From contig JAJEKV010000416.1 of assembly GCA_021234155.1 (NCBI GenBank), positions 153,217 to 217,216 of the forward strand: 64,000 nt of DNA, read 5' to 3'. Made by a program: the position numbers and the translations under genes. Within the stretch, counting starts at the first letter, position 1. Every line of letters begins with the position of its first letter. This document shows positions 1 through 11,130 of this stretch, in pieces. Source of the DNA: Isoetes taiwanensis (Eukaryota > Streptophyta > Lycopodiopsida > Isoetales > Isoetaceae). A model generated the notes under the pieces. The model made no database searches. It saw only the letters and a program-made list of their open reading frames with translations, and was not told the DNA's origin.

Positions 1-1720
1 TGCACCCGATTCCGGATACTTTAGTGTTTGGTGCAATGCTTTAACTCTAAAGGCATCATTCCGGCCAAAGAAGCATCATTGAAGGGGAGTCGCATCTTTA
101 CACCCGATTCAGTAAGAAGAAATTTCTTTTGTACTTTCTCAATCCTTTTCCATAGTTCCAATGATAAGCCGGGTCCCCAAGTTTCACAACCATATAATAC
201 CACCGACTGAACCCAAAGATATATAAAGCATCTTTTTAAGTTTCCAATCCACAATTTCTGCTTTTTGCGATTTCCTCCAGAGAAGCAAAAAGTGATTTTA
301 TTCCCCGTCTATTCTCTCGTTCAAGCAGATTCCAACCGTAATTATGATCAACCACAAGACCCAAATATTTGTAATTTTTGCTATCTCTACACTCTCCCTT
401 ATAATGAAAATAATAGTCGGTGATCCGGTGCCAAAAATCAAAATTTTGTTTTACCCAAATTTACCTTCATTTCGGTAGCGTCACAAAACCTGGCAAGCGC
501 ATCTAAGTATCTGTTGCACTTCGAGAAAATATAACAATATCATCTGCATACAATAATAAGACAAGCACATACCCTGCAATGGTAGTTCCACTACCCCCAT
601 GTTCATGTAGCCATGCCTCCAAATTGATCTATATATAAACCAAATAATGTGGGTGACAAATGGGCATCCCCGCTTCACACCAATATTACTAATTACCTCA
701 TCCGCATTGTTGATTCAAGTGGAAAGGATAAGCGGACTAATAACCGCTCATATAGTATCAAGAATCGCACTTCTAAGTTCTATTGGGACCCCAATATGCT
801 GCATGTATTCCCATATATTTTTCCTTCTTAGCATATCAAATGCTTTTGCCAGATCCACAAAACAAGCAAAAAGAGGTTTTTTCGTTTTCTTTATTGAATC
901 CATCACCACCCTTATTGTGACTAAATGGTCTGTGGTCGATCTTTTAGGCCTAAATCCCACCGTCCTTGAGCTCGCGACCTCATTATTTTCAGCCCATCTA
1001 CTAATATGCTTCTCAACTAATGTGGCAAATAACTTGGAAAACAAGCTTCCAATCATTATCATTCTATAATTATTCGGATCTTTTCGGATCCCCGGCTTTA
1101 TGTATAGGTACAACTCATTAATTTGCCATGATGTCGGAAAACCGGTTTTAAAGCTTTATTCATTATTTTCACCATTGCTTTCATCACGACACACACCGCC
1201 CATTTAATCATTTTCGCACATAAGCCAAAACTATCACCGCTTTCCCACAAGATAAGCTCTGCAATCCTCCTTGAACATCTAATTCGGTAAACTCAAAACA
1301 TGTTTGTCCTCGCTCCATATTATCTTCCAGACCTTCTACATGATATAACTTATTTATCTGCTGCATCAAAGCATTTAATTCCAATACATTTTCATGATTC
1401 TTTTTCACCTTTAATTTCGACCAGAACTTTTTTGGATTTTCCAATAGCTCACCAACCAAAACTTCTTGTCTTTTTTGCAAATAACTTCTCTTCTTTCTTC
1501 TGACTAGCTTACGATACTCATCTCTTATCTTGCATTTGTCTGCGGACATGGCCATCTTAAATTCCAACCTCTTTGCTTTGCATTCTGCATCATACCATCT
1601 ATTACATGGTAGCCCCTTAGCCCTTCTTTGTGAAACAAAGCAATCATGCGCAGCATCAATAAGCATTGTGGTAAGCAATTTGTCCATATCATTTATATCC
1701 CTCTGGCCACACTACATAAT
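1..1720 (-). mobile_element. LINE copy 1, ORF2 remnant (truncated at window edge)
   Basis: Non-LTR retrotransposon ORF2 read right to left in several frames. 1687-1208 encodes the linker between endonuclease and reverse transcriptase, with a WYDAECKAKR motif and a charged helix. 1113-748 is the RT fingers/palm with GFRPKRSTTDHL and motif A as FVDLAKAFD. Motif B (KRGCP) lies near 660-678 and motif C (YADDIVIF) is read at about 527-550 in another frame. 254-21 is the C-terminal region with VLYGCETWGPG. Frame changes between these blocks mean no active protein. The copy is 5'-truncated near 1720, where a second LINE's 3' end starts; its own 3' end lies outside the window. An L1-type plant LINE is likely. 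Confidence 0.85.
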
Positions 1721-1729
1721 GAAATGAAA

Positions 1730-2947
1730 TTGTATTATTACGTCTGTGAGACCGCCAGGCCTATGAGACGTCCAAACTAGTACATTAGTAATTATAGAAA
1801 AGTTCATCTAATGCATTATCGGATAATAATGCATTAACCCCCTCAATCTCTTCCTCGTCCTCCTCTTTTACATCCATTGCTTTCAAACATCTTTCTCTAT
1901 GGTCCAAAAACAAAGCAAGTATATACGCCCCAATCACACCCCCTGTGGTAGTTAAAAAATTCAGCAAGTGTATAAGCTTTCATGCCATGTTTATCACGCA
2001 ATGTGGCATATGATGAACAAATGAGTAGCACATGTGCCTCATCCTCAAGAGAGTCACATCACACAACTTGCACGACCTAAGCTCATGTGGAATATCACTC
2101 CATCTCCCCAACTCCACCCCAAGCCCGTGTGAGCTTAACCTCATCTTACATATAGCCTTGCCTCTTAATTTAAATGTGTTCGTAAGTAAATCGCCCCTTG
2201 TAGCATGGGATTGATATGGACCCTGTAGAGAACTCCTTCTTAACCGCACCTTCTCTCCAAAGACACACGGGTTACATTATCCACAACCCAACCTCGTATA
2301 TTATCCTTACAATTTTCCAAATCATCCATATGCATGCCCCATCTGGCTAGCCACCCCTCTATGTCCGCAAACCATCCTTTCGTGCGTGTCTCCTCCAATG
2401 CCAACCTTGGCAAACTATCATTCGACATGACATAGAGCACCTTATGCACATAATGGAGAGTCCTACAAAGTGCTTCCGCTTCCAAAGAGAGCATCCCACA
2501 TTCCACTAACAGCATATCATATGGTGTTTGCATCTTAGTTCCAAGCTCAGCACGAAAGAATCTTTTCTGTATTTTTTCAATTTTCTTCCATCTATCCAAC
2601 GCCAAACCTGGCCCCCATATATAGCACCACTGATTGCACCAAAGCAATATATAACTGCTTCTTCATGCTGAAATCCCATATATCTGCTTTCCTACACCTG
2701 CGTTGCATGGCATAGAGAGCCTTAAGCCCACCATCCGCTTTTTGTTCAGCCGCTATATTCCAGTTGGGACTTTTGTCTACAATTAGACCAAGATACTTAT
2801 AACTATCCACAATGTCAACAGGCTCTCCTTTGTAAAATACTTTTACATGACCTACCTTGGTAGCTCCAAACACTACAACCTTCCCGCATGCTTTTCGTGT
2901 CACAAAATCCCTCAAGAGCATCCAAGTGCTTTTGTAGACCCACTACA
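1730..2947 (-). mobile_element. LINE copy 2, 3' part (left of the element A insertion)
   Basis: The 3' portion of a second LINE of the same family. 2921-2592 encodes the region after the RT catalytic site (VGHVKVFYKGEPVDIVDSYK, then QRRCRKADIWDF and LYIALVQSVVLY). 2647-2240 continues with RWKKIEKIQKRFF and the terminal LPRLALEETRTKGWF domain, and 2249-1980 is the last coding part. The noncoding 3' end near 1735-1970 matches the 3' end of the copy at 19085-19480. The reading frame is interrupted at 2948 by element A and resumes at 16478, so this LINE was present first. Confidence 0.85.
2943..2947 (+). repeat. Target-site duplication CTACA, left copy (element A)
   Basis: CTACA lies directly before the TGTGACG start of the left LTR, and the same five bases follow the right LTR at 16478-16482. 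A 5 bp duplication is usual for Ty3/gypsy integrase. LINE sequence continues across the two copies, which confirms the insertion boundaries. Confidence 0.85.
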
Positions 2948-4741
2948 TGTGACGTTCCAGCACAGTATACGCTCCCAGGACGTATATTGTACTGCCACGT
3001 CACGCGTACACGCCACCCCGATTGACGTGTACGCCAACGTATAGCCAAGTGGGTAGCCCTAGGGGGCAACTTGCTAAGAATGTGCATTAGTATTAATGTG
3101 CACATTTTCCAATGTACACATTAATGTGGGCACACATTTCCATGTGGCCACTTGATGCCAAGTGGGCCATACCCATAGGTGCAAGTAATGTGCACATTTT
3201 CCAATGTACACATTCATTAATGTGCACACATTTCCATGTGAGCACATTTGGGTGCACACATTTCCATGTGGGCACATTTGGCCACCTAGCCCTTAAAGGC
3301 AAGTGGGTCCATTACCAATTATCCCACATGCCAAAAGGGGATAATTGGAAACCCTAGCCACCCCCCCTTGCCTATATAGGGTAGGAAACCCTAACTAACC
3401 TATTTTTCGATTTTAGGGTTTCAGAACTCTGTTTTGGCTGCCTCAACAGCCAAAACCGCATCCCAGACTCTGCTTGGGAGAATTACATCCTTAGTTTCTC
3501 GAGATTCGCGTTTCAAAGCCAGGATGGTCGAGCTCAGTCGGGAGGAGCCCCTCAAGGATCGGGTATTTGCCAATTAGATAGTCTAAACCCTATTTTAGGC
3601 ATTGAATCGGTGGGTTTAGCCTATTAGATTGCCCATAGCAGCCCTCTAGAACTCTAGATAGCGATTCTAACTAAAGAACCTAACTCTATGATATAGATTA
3701 GATCTTGTTCTTTAGTTCTTTTCGTGATGTATATGGATGATGTATCTGCGGAACTCCTTTGTATTGGGAAGGGGGTAGAGACCTAAAGCTTGGTAGTAGA
3801 TGCTCCTAGATTAGCCTCTAGCACACTATAGATGCGGCCGCGCACAATAGCCCTTTGTGTTGTGTTCTTAGGGGGACGACCAGGTTGATAAAGGGTGGTG
3901 TCCATAGCGGTTGCCCTCTCGGGATGTAAAGTCTACAGGAGAGCACCGCAGACTAAGCGCTAATACTCGGGGGCCGCTGCACCCCGGTATGAGTTCGACA
4001 CCGTTGGGGATAAGAAGCCGCGGCTCGGCGGCGGTGCCACCAAGGGTTTCAGCCGAGGCCCCCGTGGGATGGTTGTCTTTGGCATGTGGCGGGACCGGGT
4101 CGCGGGTGGTAGTTCCCTTCAAGTGGGTTAAAGTCGAAAGTAGGACGGTTGGTGTCCTCTAGTCTCCGCCTGCTATGGCATTGATCATCTGGTGGGAGGA
4201 GACCTCCCCACCCGCCTCATCGGTTCGGGGAGATGTAACCCGCTATAGCCCCTTTGGCTATGATCCCTACAGTTACTGGCCCAACCCCGAAGTTCTTCAA
4301 CCTATCTCGCAAAGTGTACGCAGGAGGGGCGGATGGAGTGGACAACCCTAAGCCATGTTTATGCCCGCCAAATCCATTGCCATGAATTCGGCACCGCCAT
4401 GAACTCGAGACCCAAGCCGCCAACCATCCCTTTGAGTCCGAAAGCCTTGGGCAGGGATTCCCTATGTGATGTGCCGATCTTTGTCTATGCAGATATGTGG
4501 AGGGCCATCCCGTCGGATGGTCATATGATGTTGATGTATGTGCTACCGACATGTATGTTTACGCTTCGCAGCTAGGTAGGCCCCGAGGGAGACGGGGTGC
4601 AATGACCCTTCCACTCTTCCCATCGAACCCGCCGGTTCTGCGGTGTCATGTGGAGGGCCCCATTAGCATGGAGCTGGTATGGGGATGAACTCTGTTTGTA
4701 TCACGGTGAGGGCACCGTGATATACAGTAGGGGACGCCATA
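2948..4741 (+). repeat. 5' LTR of element A
   Basis: Starts TGTGACG, ends near CGCCATA just before the primer binding site, and aligns throughout with 14673-16477. The U3 part (about 3085-3290) is built from recurring GTGCACATTTTCC and ACACATTTCCATGTG words. A TATA-like CTATATA at 3372-3378 is followed by AGGGTTT-rich sequence typical of a transcription start region. The remainder (R/U5, about 1.3 kb) is GC-richer. Confidence 0.85.
3372..3378 (+). promoter_or_regulatory. LTR promoter TATA box
   Basis: CTATATA lies downstream of the short-repeat U3 segment and just upstream of the conserved AACCCTAACTAACC stretch. It is preserved in the 3' LTR near 15097. It is the probable promoter for genomic RNA of element A. 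Confidence 0.55.
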
Positions 4742-4744
4742 AAG

Positions 4745-4757
4745 TGGTATCGAGCTA
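4745..4757 (+). promoter_or_regulatory. Primer binding site (initiator tRNA-Met type)
   Basis: TGGTATCGAGC begins three bases after the 5' LTR and resembles the plant tRNA-Met primer site TGGTATCAGAGC with a two-base loss. The minus-strand counterpart of element C lies at 42729-42740 next to its own LTR. Confidence 0.65.
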
Positions 4758-4941
4758 TGTTCTTGGAGACCAAGAGCAAAGCACCGCCATGTTCCCAAAG
4801 AGCACTAACTTGATAGGATCCTCAAACCTCTAAAAAACCAGAAATTTTTTCTCATTTTTTGTAGTTATGCTAAGCTAGTAACAGCTTAAAAAGGAATAGA
4901 AACGTAAAAGACTAAAATTGATGAGCCAACATCCGTAGAAG

Positions 4942-5008
4942 GGTCTCACACGCCCGCCAAGGACGATTTCTAGATTTTAGGAATCGGGCTGGGCTTAACG
5001 TGTGAGAC
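4942..5008 (+). repeat. Leader hairpin 1 of element A
   Basis: A 67 bp unit with outer arms GGTCTCACA / TGTGAGAC and an inner near-palindrome TTCTAGATTTTAGGAA. It is the first of four related copies in the element (others at 5139, 6816, 7018). Confidence 0.7.
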
Positions 5009-5138
5009 ACCAAAAAAAAATTTTGACACCAAAAAAGTTGTAAATCACAAGGTAAAATATCTTGATAATTTTAAATTTAAGCTAAGAATTAGTAGATTTA
5101 GCATGTTACGTGTTAATTTAATAGTGGGCCCCACCATG

Positions 5139-5203
5139 TCTCACACGCCGCCGCCAGACAGTTTCTAGATTCTAGGAATCGGGCCGGGCTAACGCGGTGA
5201 GAC
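5139..5203 (+). repeat. Leader hairpin 2 of element A
   Basis: Outer arms GTCTCAC / GTGAGAC with the inner palindrome TTCTAGATTCTAGGAA. It starts 197 bp after hairpin 1 and ends 74 bp before the TATA box of the histone unit. Confidence 0.7.
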
Positions 5204-5276
5204 CTTGCTTAATTAAGTGTTGTAGATGCCTTAGACAACCCAAAAAGGTAGTTTAAAAGTTGACCTAAAATTGGCA

Positions 5277-5285
5277 CTATAAATA
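5277..5285 (+). promoter_or_regulatory. Internal TATA box of the H3-like unit
   Basis: CTATAAATA is the canonical plant TATA box. It lies 74 bp after hairpin 2 and about 105 nt before the first ATG of the H3-like frame. The identical word with nearly identical ATG spacing occurs before gag (7260) and before gag of element D (63903-63911, minus strand). Confidence 0.65.
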
Positions 5286-5387
5286 GAACTGACCCCTCCC
5301 ATTTTTTCCCGCTTCTTCCCGAGAACTTCGGCCGTATTGTCAAGGCGATCTTCCTCGGCGCCAGAGCTCCAATCGACGAACCGAAAA

Positions 5388-6669
5388 ATGATGGCCCGCA
5401 CGGCGCATCGCAAGGAAGCCTAGCCGAAGCGGATCCTCCGGCGCCAGCCCGCCTTTGTTCATAGGATGCTTTCGAACGCTTTTCTCCGCCGACCGGATCT
5501 TCGCCGAAGCGAGGAATCGTGGCCGGACAGAGCGCGACCATACAGAGATCTTGGAGGACGATCGCCGTGCGCCATGAGCTTAGATCCTCAATGAAATTGA
5601 ACGGCAGGAGGCGTAAAGCGAAAGCGTTAGCCGGAGCAACACCGTGGGGACGCCAACCCACGAGGAGCAGAGGGAACAGTGAACCCACCCATAGGCCAAG
5701 AACAATCCCAGATGAGATCCACCGGGCAGAGGAGCAAGGTGCACGAGAGGAGGAGCCAGCTCACGGAACTCACCCCCCGAGGAAGAGGCCGATCTAGCAC
5801 GCGCCGGCCCACAAGTAACGGGTCAAGGAGCGCCCGGAGCGTAGATCGGCGATCGGGAAGACACCATGGGACCCAAGAAGAGGAGGGCCAAGGCCATCAA
5901 GGGCAAGAGGAAACTCGCGTGGAAGGTTGGGAAGAGAGCCAAGGTCCGGCCATCAACCCAGCCGCCGGGAGGGGAGACCCCTACCACTACCGACGCATTT
6001 GGACCAAGACTACGCGGTCGGCGCAGACGGGCGAAGCTCTTCAAAGCCCCTGCTGTTGAGAGGAAGAGGTGCACGAGCAGACGGCCCAAGAGCGTGAGGA
6101 GGAGGCCGGCAGTGGCTTAAGCCCCCACCATTCCGGCGTGGGGATAGGGTCAAGGCCCCACGCCGCAAAGGAAGTTTACACGGATAGACCCCTTAAAGGT
6201 CTATGAGAAGAGAATGAGGGAGCACAACGATATATGGCGAAGTGGGAGGCCTACAACACCTATTACCAGAGCACCGGGTGAGAACGATCGGGCGGGCACC
6301 GATTTAAGAGCCAGACACTAAAGCCCCTCCACCAAAACCCAAGGCCCCACGAGCACCCGAAGAAGAGGAGCAAGAAGAAACAGAGGAAGACAGTGGCACT
6401 CAAGGAGATCCGCCACTTCCGTAAAAGTTACTGCCTCGATTCTCGCGCCGCTCCAGCCGTTCGCCCGTCCGCTGAAGTCATCCAAGAATACAACACGGAC
6501 ATACGCGCCGCGGGATGCACGTAGATGTTGTTGTGAGTTGGTAAGAGGCGCCAAGCCCACTTGGTGAAACATTTTGAAGATTCAACGGCCCGCAAGGCAC
6601 GCTAAGAGGGTTACCCTCATGAGGCAGGATATGTATCTTGCCGCACACATCAAGGGAGAACGCCCTTGA
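5388..6669 (+). pseudogene. Histone H3-like protein with long basic N-terminal region (frameshifted)
   Basis: Frames conceptually begin at ATG 5388/5391 (MARTAHRKE, reminiscent of the H3 tail start MARTKQTARK) and end at TGA 6667-6669. The C-terminal 277 nt match the H3 fold in order: TVALKEIRHFRKS (from 6390, alphaN), EVIQEYNTD (alpha1 end), AHLVKHFEDST (6555-6587, alpha2), then RVTLMRQDMYLAAHIKGER and stop (alpha3 and C-terminus), with two or three frame changes. Canonical H3 needs 273 nt for the same span. The preceding 1 kb is Lys/Arg-rich (for example MGPKKRRAKAIKGKRKLAWK from 5866) with charged and Pro-rich parts, far longer than the roughly 44-residue tail before the fold in H3. VTLMRxD and EIRHF resemble plant CENH3 rather than canonical H3 (VTIMPKD, EIRRY). 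Likely role, by inference: nucleosome assembly on element DNA or targeting. Frameshifts may be decay or sequencing error. Confidence 0.8.
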
Positions 6670-6698
6670 ACCTTGTAAATGACTCAGAAAATTTTGTT

Positions 6699-6727
6699 AA
6701 TATAAAGAAAATTTTGTGTAAATAAAG
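6699..6727 (+). terminator. Polyadenylation-like signals after the H3-like unit
   Basis: AATATAAAG and AAATAAAG occur 30-58 nt after the histone stop codon in a T/A-rich stretch. Together with the internal TATA box they suggest a separate short transcript ending before gag. This is inference from sequence composition only. Confidence 0.4.
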
Positions 6728-6815
6728 TGTCCAAACCGGTTTAGATAGGTCAAGATATCGACCCCTAGCCTTCGCTTTTTAATTAAATTGGAGTTTGGAG
6801 CAAAATTGAGACGAT

Positions 6816-6883
6816 GTCTCACACGTCGCCACGAAAAGACATTTCTACATTTTAGAAATCTTTGGGCGCTAACGCGGTGAGAC
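6816..6883 (+). repeat. Leader hairpin 3 of element A
   Basis: GTCTCACACG ... GCGGTGAGAC with an inner TTCTACATTTTAGAAA near-palindrome. It is the first copy of the second hairpin pair, between the H3-like unit and gag. Confidence 0.65.
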
Positions 6884-7017
6884 CATGGCCAAAAATGCCC
6901 AAAACAGCTCCAAATCGACCAAGTAAGGGGGTCAATCCCGCTAACTCGATGAGATTAGTAGAATTACAGCCTTTAGATCACCTAAATTGAGTAATCCTAG
7001 CCCAATTAGGGACCCAT

Positions 7018-7080
7018 GTCTCACACACGCCGCCAGACGATTTCTACATTTTAGGAATGGGCCGGGGCTAACGATGAGAC
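7018..7080 (+). repeat. Leader hairpin 4 of element A
   Basis: GTCTCACACACGCC ... GATGAGAC with inner TTCTACATTTTAGGAA. It starts 202 bp after hairpin 3, the same spacing as hairpins 1 and 2. Confidence 0.65.
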
Positions 7081-7259
7081 CCTGCACCATGTCATCACCG
7101 TGATGATCCCCAAATTGCACAATAGGTTCGGGGCTTGCTCTCCCTAGCATGCTCAAACTCTAGAAATAGTCTTCAAACTTGCAATTGCATCCCTTAATAG
7201 ATCAGGAATTAACTAATCCCAAGAAAATCTAGGTCATCCAAAAATTAGGTTTTCCCTTT

Positions 7260-7268
7260 CTATAAATA
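7260..7268 (+). promoter_or_regulatory. Internal TATA box before gag
   Basis: CTATAAATA with the gag ATG (7379) about 111 nt downstream. Same word and spacing as the H3-like unit and as element D, so gag-pol may have a promoter distinct from the LTR. Confidence 0.55.
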
Positions 7269-7378
7269 AGTTCCCATTTCTCAATTGGCACCCCCGCAAA
7301 TTTGCTCCCCCATCGCTTAGGCGATCTTTCCCTCGAGGCTTCTCGCATCCGCTTGATACTCCCTTCCTTGCTAGATCA

Positions 7379-10300
7379 ATGGCCACCGCTGATTTTGGAC
7401 GATGGTAATACAAAGGCTCCATGCCATCGGAGGCAGATGTCAATGACATCTTCCAAGTCTTTGTGAAAGAAATTGACATCCGCTACGCCAACGCAACCCC
7501 AAAGATATATAGGTGTGCTAGCGAATTTCGTGCTAGGGTAGGACCCTCCCTTGTCCAAGTCCCCCTTGCATAGGATACTTCTCCCTCAGCCCGCCCTTCA
7601 AGCAGCCTTTGGGCGATGTCCCCAACATCGCCAAGTACTTGACTAATAAGGCGCAGAGGTTACTGATTACATGGTCCTCGACAAACAACAGACCAAGTAC
7701 TTCGCGACACTGCCGCCTCTAGCCATCTTCTTATCCCAATCACCAGAACCCGATGGGGCAACATCTATCCCTCCGATGGAGGTAGACCCCATAGCTGAAG
7801 CGTAGAGGAAGGGCAAATGTCGCTGCAAAGATCAACAAGAACAGAAGCAAGAGAAGACGAAGAAGAGTTCGGACGACGAAGGATACACGGAGCTCGACTT
7901 CTGACGAAGAACGGCGCCAAGGAGAGCAGAGTCGATCAACTTCGAAAGAGATGCCAGGCATCGAAGTTGCTCCCCACTTGGGCTAGGCATCACAAGCCTA
8001 GCCCCTATCATCATCATCGAGAGGAGTATCTACTCCTCGACATCCGTAACCTCCCCGAATGTAGGAGAGGGAGCCTCGATTGGACCTAACTACTCCACCA
8101 CCGCAGCAGATCGACCCTCGACGACTTCATCGTCCGGGGGAGCATCGGACTTCCCGGCCTCCAAGTGAGGGAGTCCGGACACCTACACTGTGGGAGACGA
8201 CCTCACATCCAAGGCTTATAGCAAAGATCAGGCAATTGATGGACGAGCGGGGAGCTACCAACAGAGGAGGAGTTCCTCGCCCTCCAAGAGCAGATGGGGA
8301 TCCGTGGGAAGACCACTTAGTATCCTAATGCCGGGGTCCTCCAATATCACCCTTGCCAAAAGGAGAAGGAATCGACCTCGTGAGGCTCGACCGCACAATT
8401 GAAGACTACGAGAGCTCATCGGGCAGAGGTCGACGACGAGTACGCCGGGCGCCACGTAACCGAGGCCAAACAAGCCGAGAAACTTCGCAACACACAACGA
8501 CAGTCGCCAGTACTACTTACCATCGCTGATGGATGGGGAGAATAGCGTAATCCACCGCAAGTTCAGTCCCCCGCAGGCTAAGAAGGAGTGTTTATGCCGA
8601 TTGCACTCGTGCTTCGTGCATGCTCGAATAGCAAAGAATGTCGACTATGCCGTTTTAGTCAAGAGGGCAATGGCACTTGACCTCTTCTTCGACCATCATC
8701 CCCACCGACGCCGTGGGAGATTAGCGCTGGATCGCTGCCCTTACATCCCGGACCGCAGGTAGAAGACCGGGTGAGAGCCATCCGTGGAGGCTCGCCGGGC
8801 AAGCATCATCGTGAACTTGGGTCACTTAGGGACGGCCAAGTTAAGAAGTTTCTTGAAGACAACCCGCCTTACCTACATTTCAAGACTAGTTAGACTCTTG
8901 ATCCCTAGAGACTTTTTGTACCTAAAATATTACATGATATATAAATACAATTCTGCTTTGCACTTTTAAATGTTTTATTGATGTATGTTGCCCCACAATT
9001 ATACCAACAAACATAAACAATGCAAGAGAACAAATGGAACTAACCATATAGCCATTAATCACTTGTGGATGCAAAATTTAGAGGGCTAAGCTGCCAGGGG
9101 AATCCATAACCCGCGAGACCTTATAGAAGAGCAAACGCCTGCATTCACCCCTAAGAAGGAACCTATTTGAAGATAGGGAACCCATGACCCCCAGAAAGGT
9201 GAGATAGCCCGTGATGAGGACGGATCCGGAGCGATAAAGGCATTACCGTCCGCAAAGCGTGAGTAGGTTCGGTGGGCAATGCTCTTGCCGCAAGCATCAG
9301 CCCTGAGGGGAAGGAAGGGACAAAGAAGAGGAGCAAGAGAAGGAGATCCCCCAACCGAATCTTCCGACTCAAGTTCGTAGACCGACCCCACTCGAGGAAG
9401 AGGAAGAGCAGTGCTCGTGAACCAACAGAGGGAAGGCAGAGGAACACCCCGGGATCTATTAAAGAGATACCGTGGCCTCCGACTACCGTAAGAAGGTAGA
9501 TTCCGCGACCGGCAATGTATGGAAGGCCCTGAATCGAACAGCTTCTCGAGAGAAACGTGTCGCTTAGAAGAGAGGCATGGTCGGACTAAATGAGCGAAAG
9601 TACCTGAAATGCTTATGGCATGAAGGATAAGGACAAAGGCAGAGTTGCAACAGCCAACTTGAAAGGAGCCGCCGGATTTGGTGGAAGGGTATGCAAAGGC
9701 ACACGGCTTAAGCAGGATGCTTGTAAGTTCAGAAGTTTGCTAAAGCCTTCGCGCCATTACGCTCCAAGGGAACATAAGTCCAAAGATGATGCAAATAGCT
9801 TTTGGCTGTGTTGCAAAGAAGGCAACAACCAACCAGAAATATACAGAGGAATTCATGAGGCTAAGGTCAGATAATGCCGGGTTGGGAGAGAAGCATGCAA
9901 GAGAAAGCTATATCGAGGGGTGAATGAGGAGATCCGCAAGCTTTGTGAGAGCAATAAACCCTAGGACAAGATCGGGCGTAATCCAAGGCTATAAGCTTGC
10001 AAGGGTCGACCTCGTAATAGCGGGCACAAGCAAAGCCAGCATTTCCGTGAGAAAGGCAAGGCGACAGAAGCTATAGCCCCAGTGGCAGCACCCAGTCCAA
10101 ATTTAGAACACAATATGGTGGGAACCAGGGAAGCAAAGAGAGAAGAAGTGTGTCCTTCAAGGACAAGCAGAAAGGTCAAACTATCCAAAGCAAAGGTAAT
10201 CCTTTTGCAAGCAATGCCCAAGGAAAAGAGGCAGGAGTGCATAGAAAAGCAAATGGTGGCTTCAAAAGCTTCCACCGGGCCATAGGACGCAAAAACCGCC

Positions 10301-10460
10301 TTACGCCATGAGTGCAAGCTCTAGCGAGTTGGGAGATTGGGAAGCCCTCTTCGGACGACGACCGAAGAGGCCCGCGACTATATTCGTGGTGAGTGTCATA
10401 TCTTTGCCGCAATAGATACAGAAAGCAAAGAGAGCCAAGATAAGGTAATTTCCACAAAAG
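7379..10460 (+). pseudogene. gag: Element A gag (frameshifted)
   Basis: The start at ATG 7379 is supported by alignment with element D (ATG at 63799, minus strand), which shares the region just downstream (SEADVNDIFQVFVKEIDIRY here). The protein would bind element RNA and form the particle. The conserved retrotransposon-gag core lies at about 9780-9940, where frames give peptides parallel to element D's LRQGNKSIEIYEEFMRLK. Long acidic and basic charged stretches fill 7800-9600. A zinc-knuckle remnant is expected near 10230-10330; element D preserves a RPGHIGQ piece there. Many frame breaks. Confidence 0.65.
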
Positions 10461-11130
10461 AGGGGAAGGCTAAAGCTAAGTCATTCATAGTCTTGATAGA
10501 CTCGTGAAGTAGCCATAACTTTGCATCCCCCGTAATGGTTCGATGTTGAAGTTGAAGCCGCTAAAGTCAAAGCCAAGACCCGCTATTTTAGCAAGTGGTG
10601 CAAGAAGGCGACGGGCGGCAAGAGAATTAACTTCGACATCGACTTTGCCGTGGATTAATATCCGATGGGAGCAGAAGTAATGGGCATTGGAAAGTATGAT
10701 TTGATCATAGGAATGGAGTACCTTGGCCAGCAGGGCCATTATCGACCGTGGAAAGCGGAAGGTGACCTTCCCAACGCCCGACGGCAAGATCATTGAGATA
10801 ACAGTAACGGTTGTTCCCATTATGCGCTGCATGTCTTCTAAACGGCTGCTCAAGTGCATCAAGAGGAGCAAGCGGCATACATCTTCAAGCTTGAGATTAG
10901 TGAGCCGGAATCGGAAGGAAGCAAGGAAGACAACGCTACCAGAAGTTGCCGGGCAAGTATCTCAGCTTAATCACGGAGTTCCATGATCTCTTTCCGATGA
11001 GATCAAGCAGCCCTCCTTATAGGGGAGTCGAAAAGCAGATAGCACTGAACCCCGAACAAAGCCAACAAGTAAGGCTCCATATAGAATGACAACACAGAGT
11101 TGTCCTGAGTCAAGAAGCAGCTAGTAGGAG
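10461..11130 (+). pseudogene. Element A pol: aspartic protease region
   Basis: FIVLIDS, one stop codon, then SSHNFASP (about 10480-10530) correspond to the chromoviral protease active site, normally of the DSG/DSGA-SHNF type. Downstream is the conserved linker to RT, aligning with element D at 60600-61150. The Asp of the catalytic triad is present but the following Gly codon reads as TGA. Confidence 0.65.

Noticed and set aside
3074-3357. ORFs with recurring HISMW / CTLMN peptides in the LTR
   Set aside because: They translate the short GTGCACATTT repeats of U3 in both directions and recur in every LTR.
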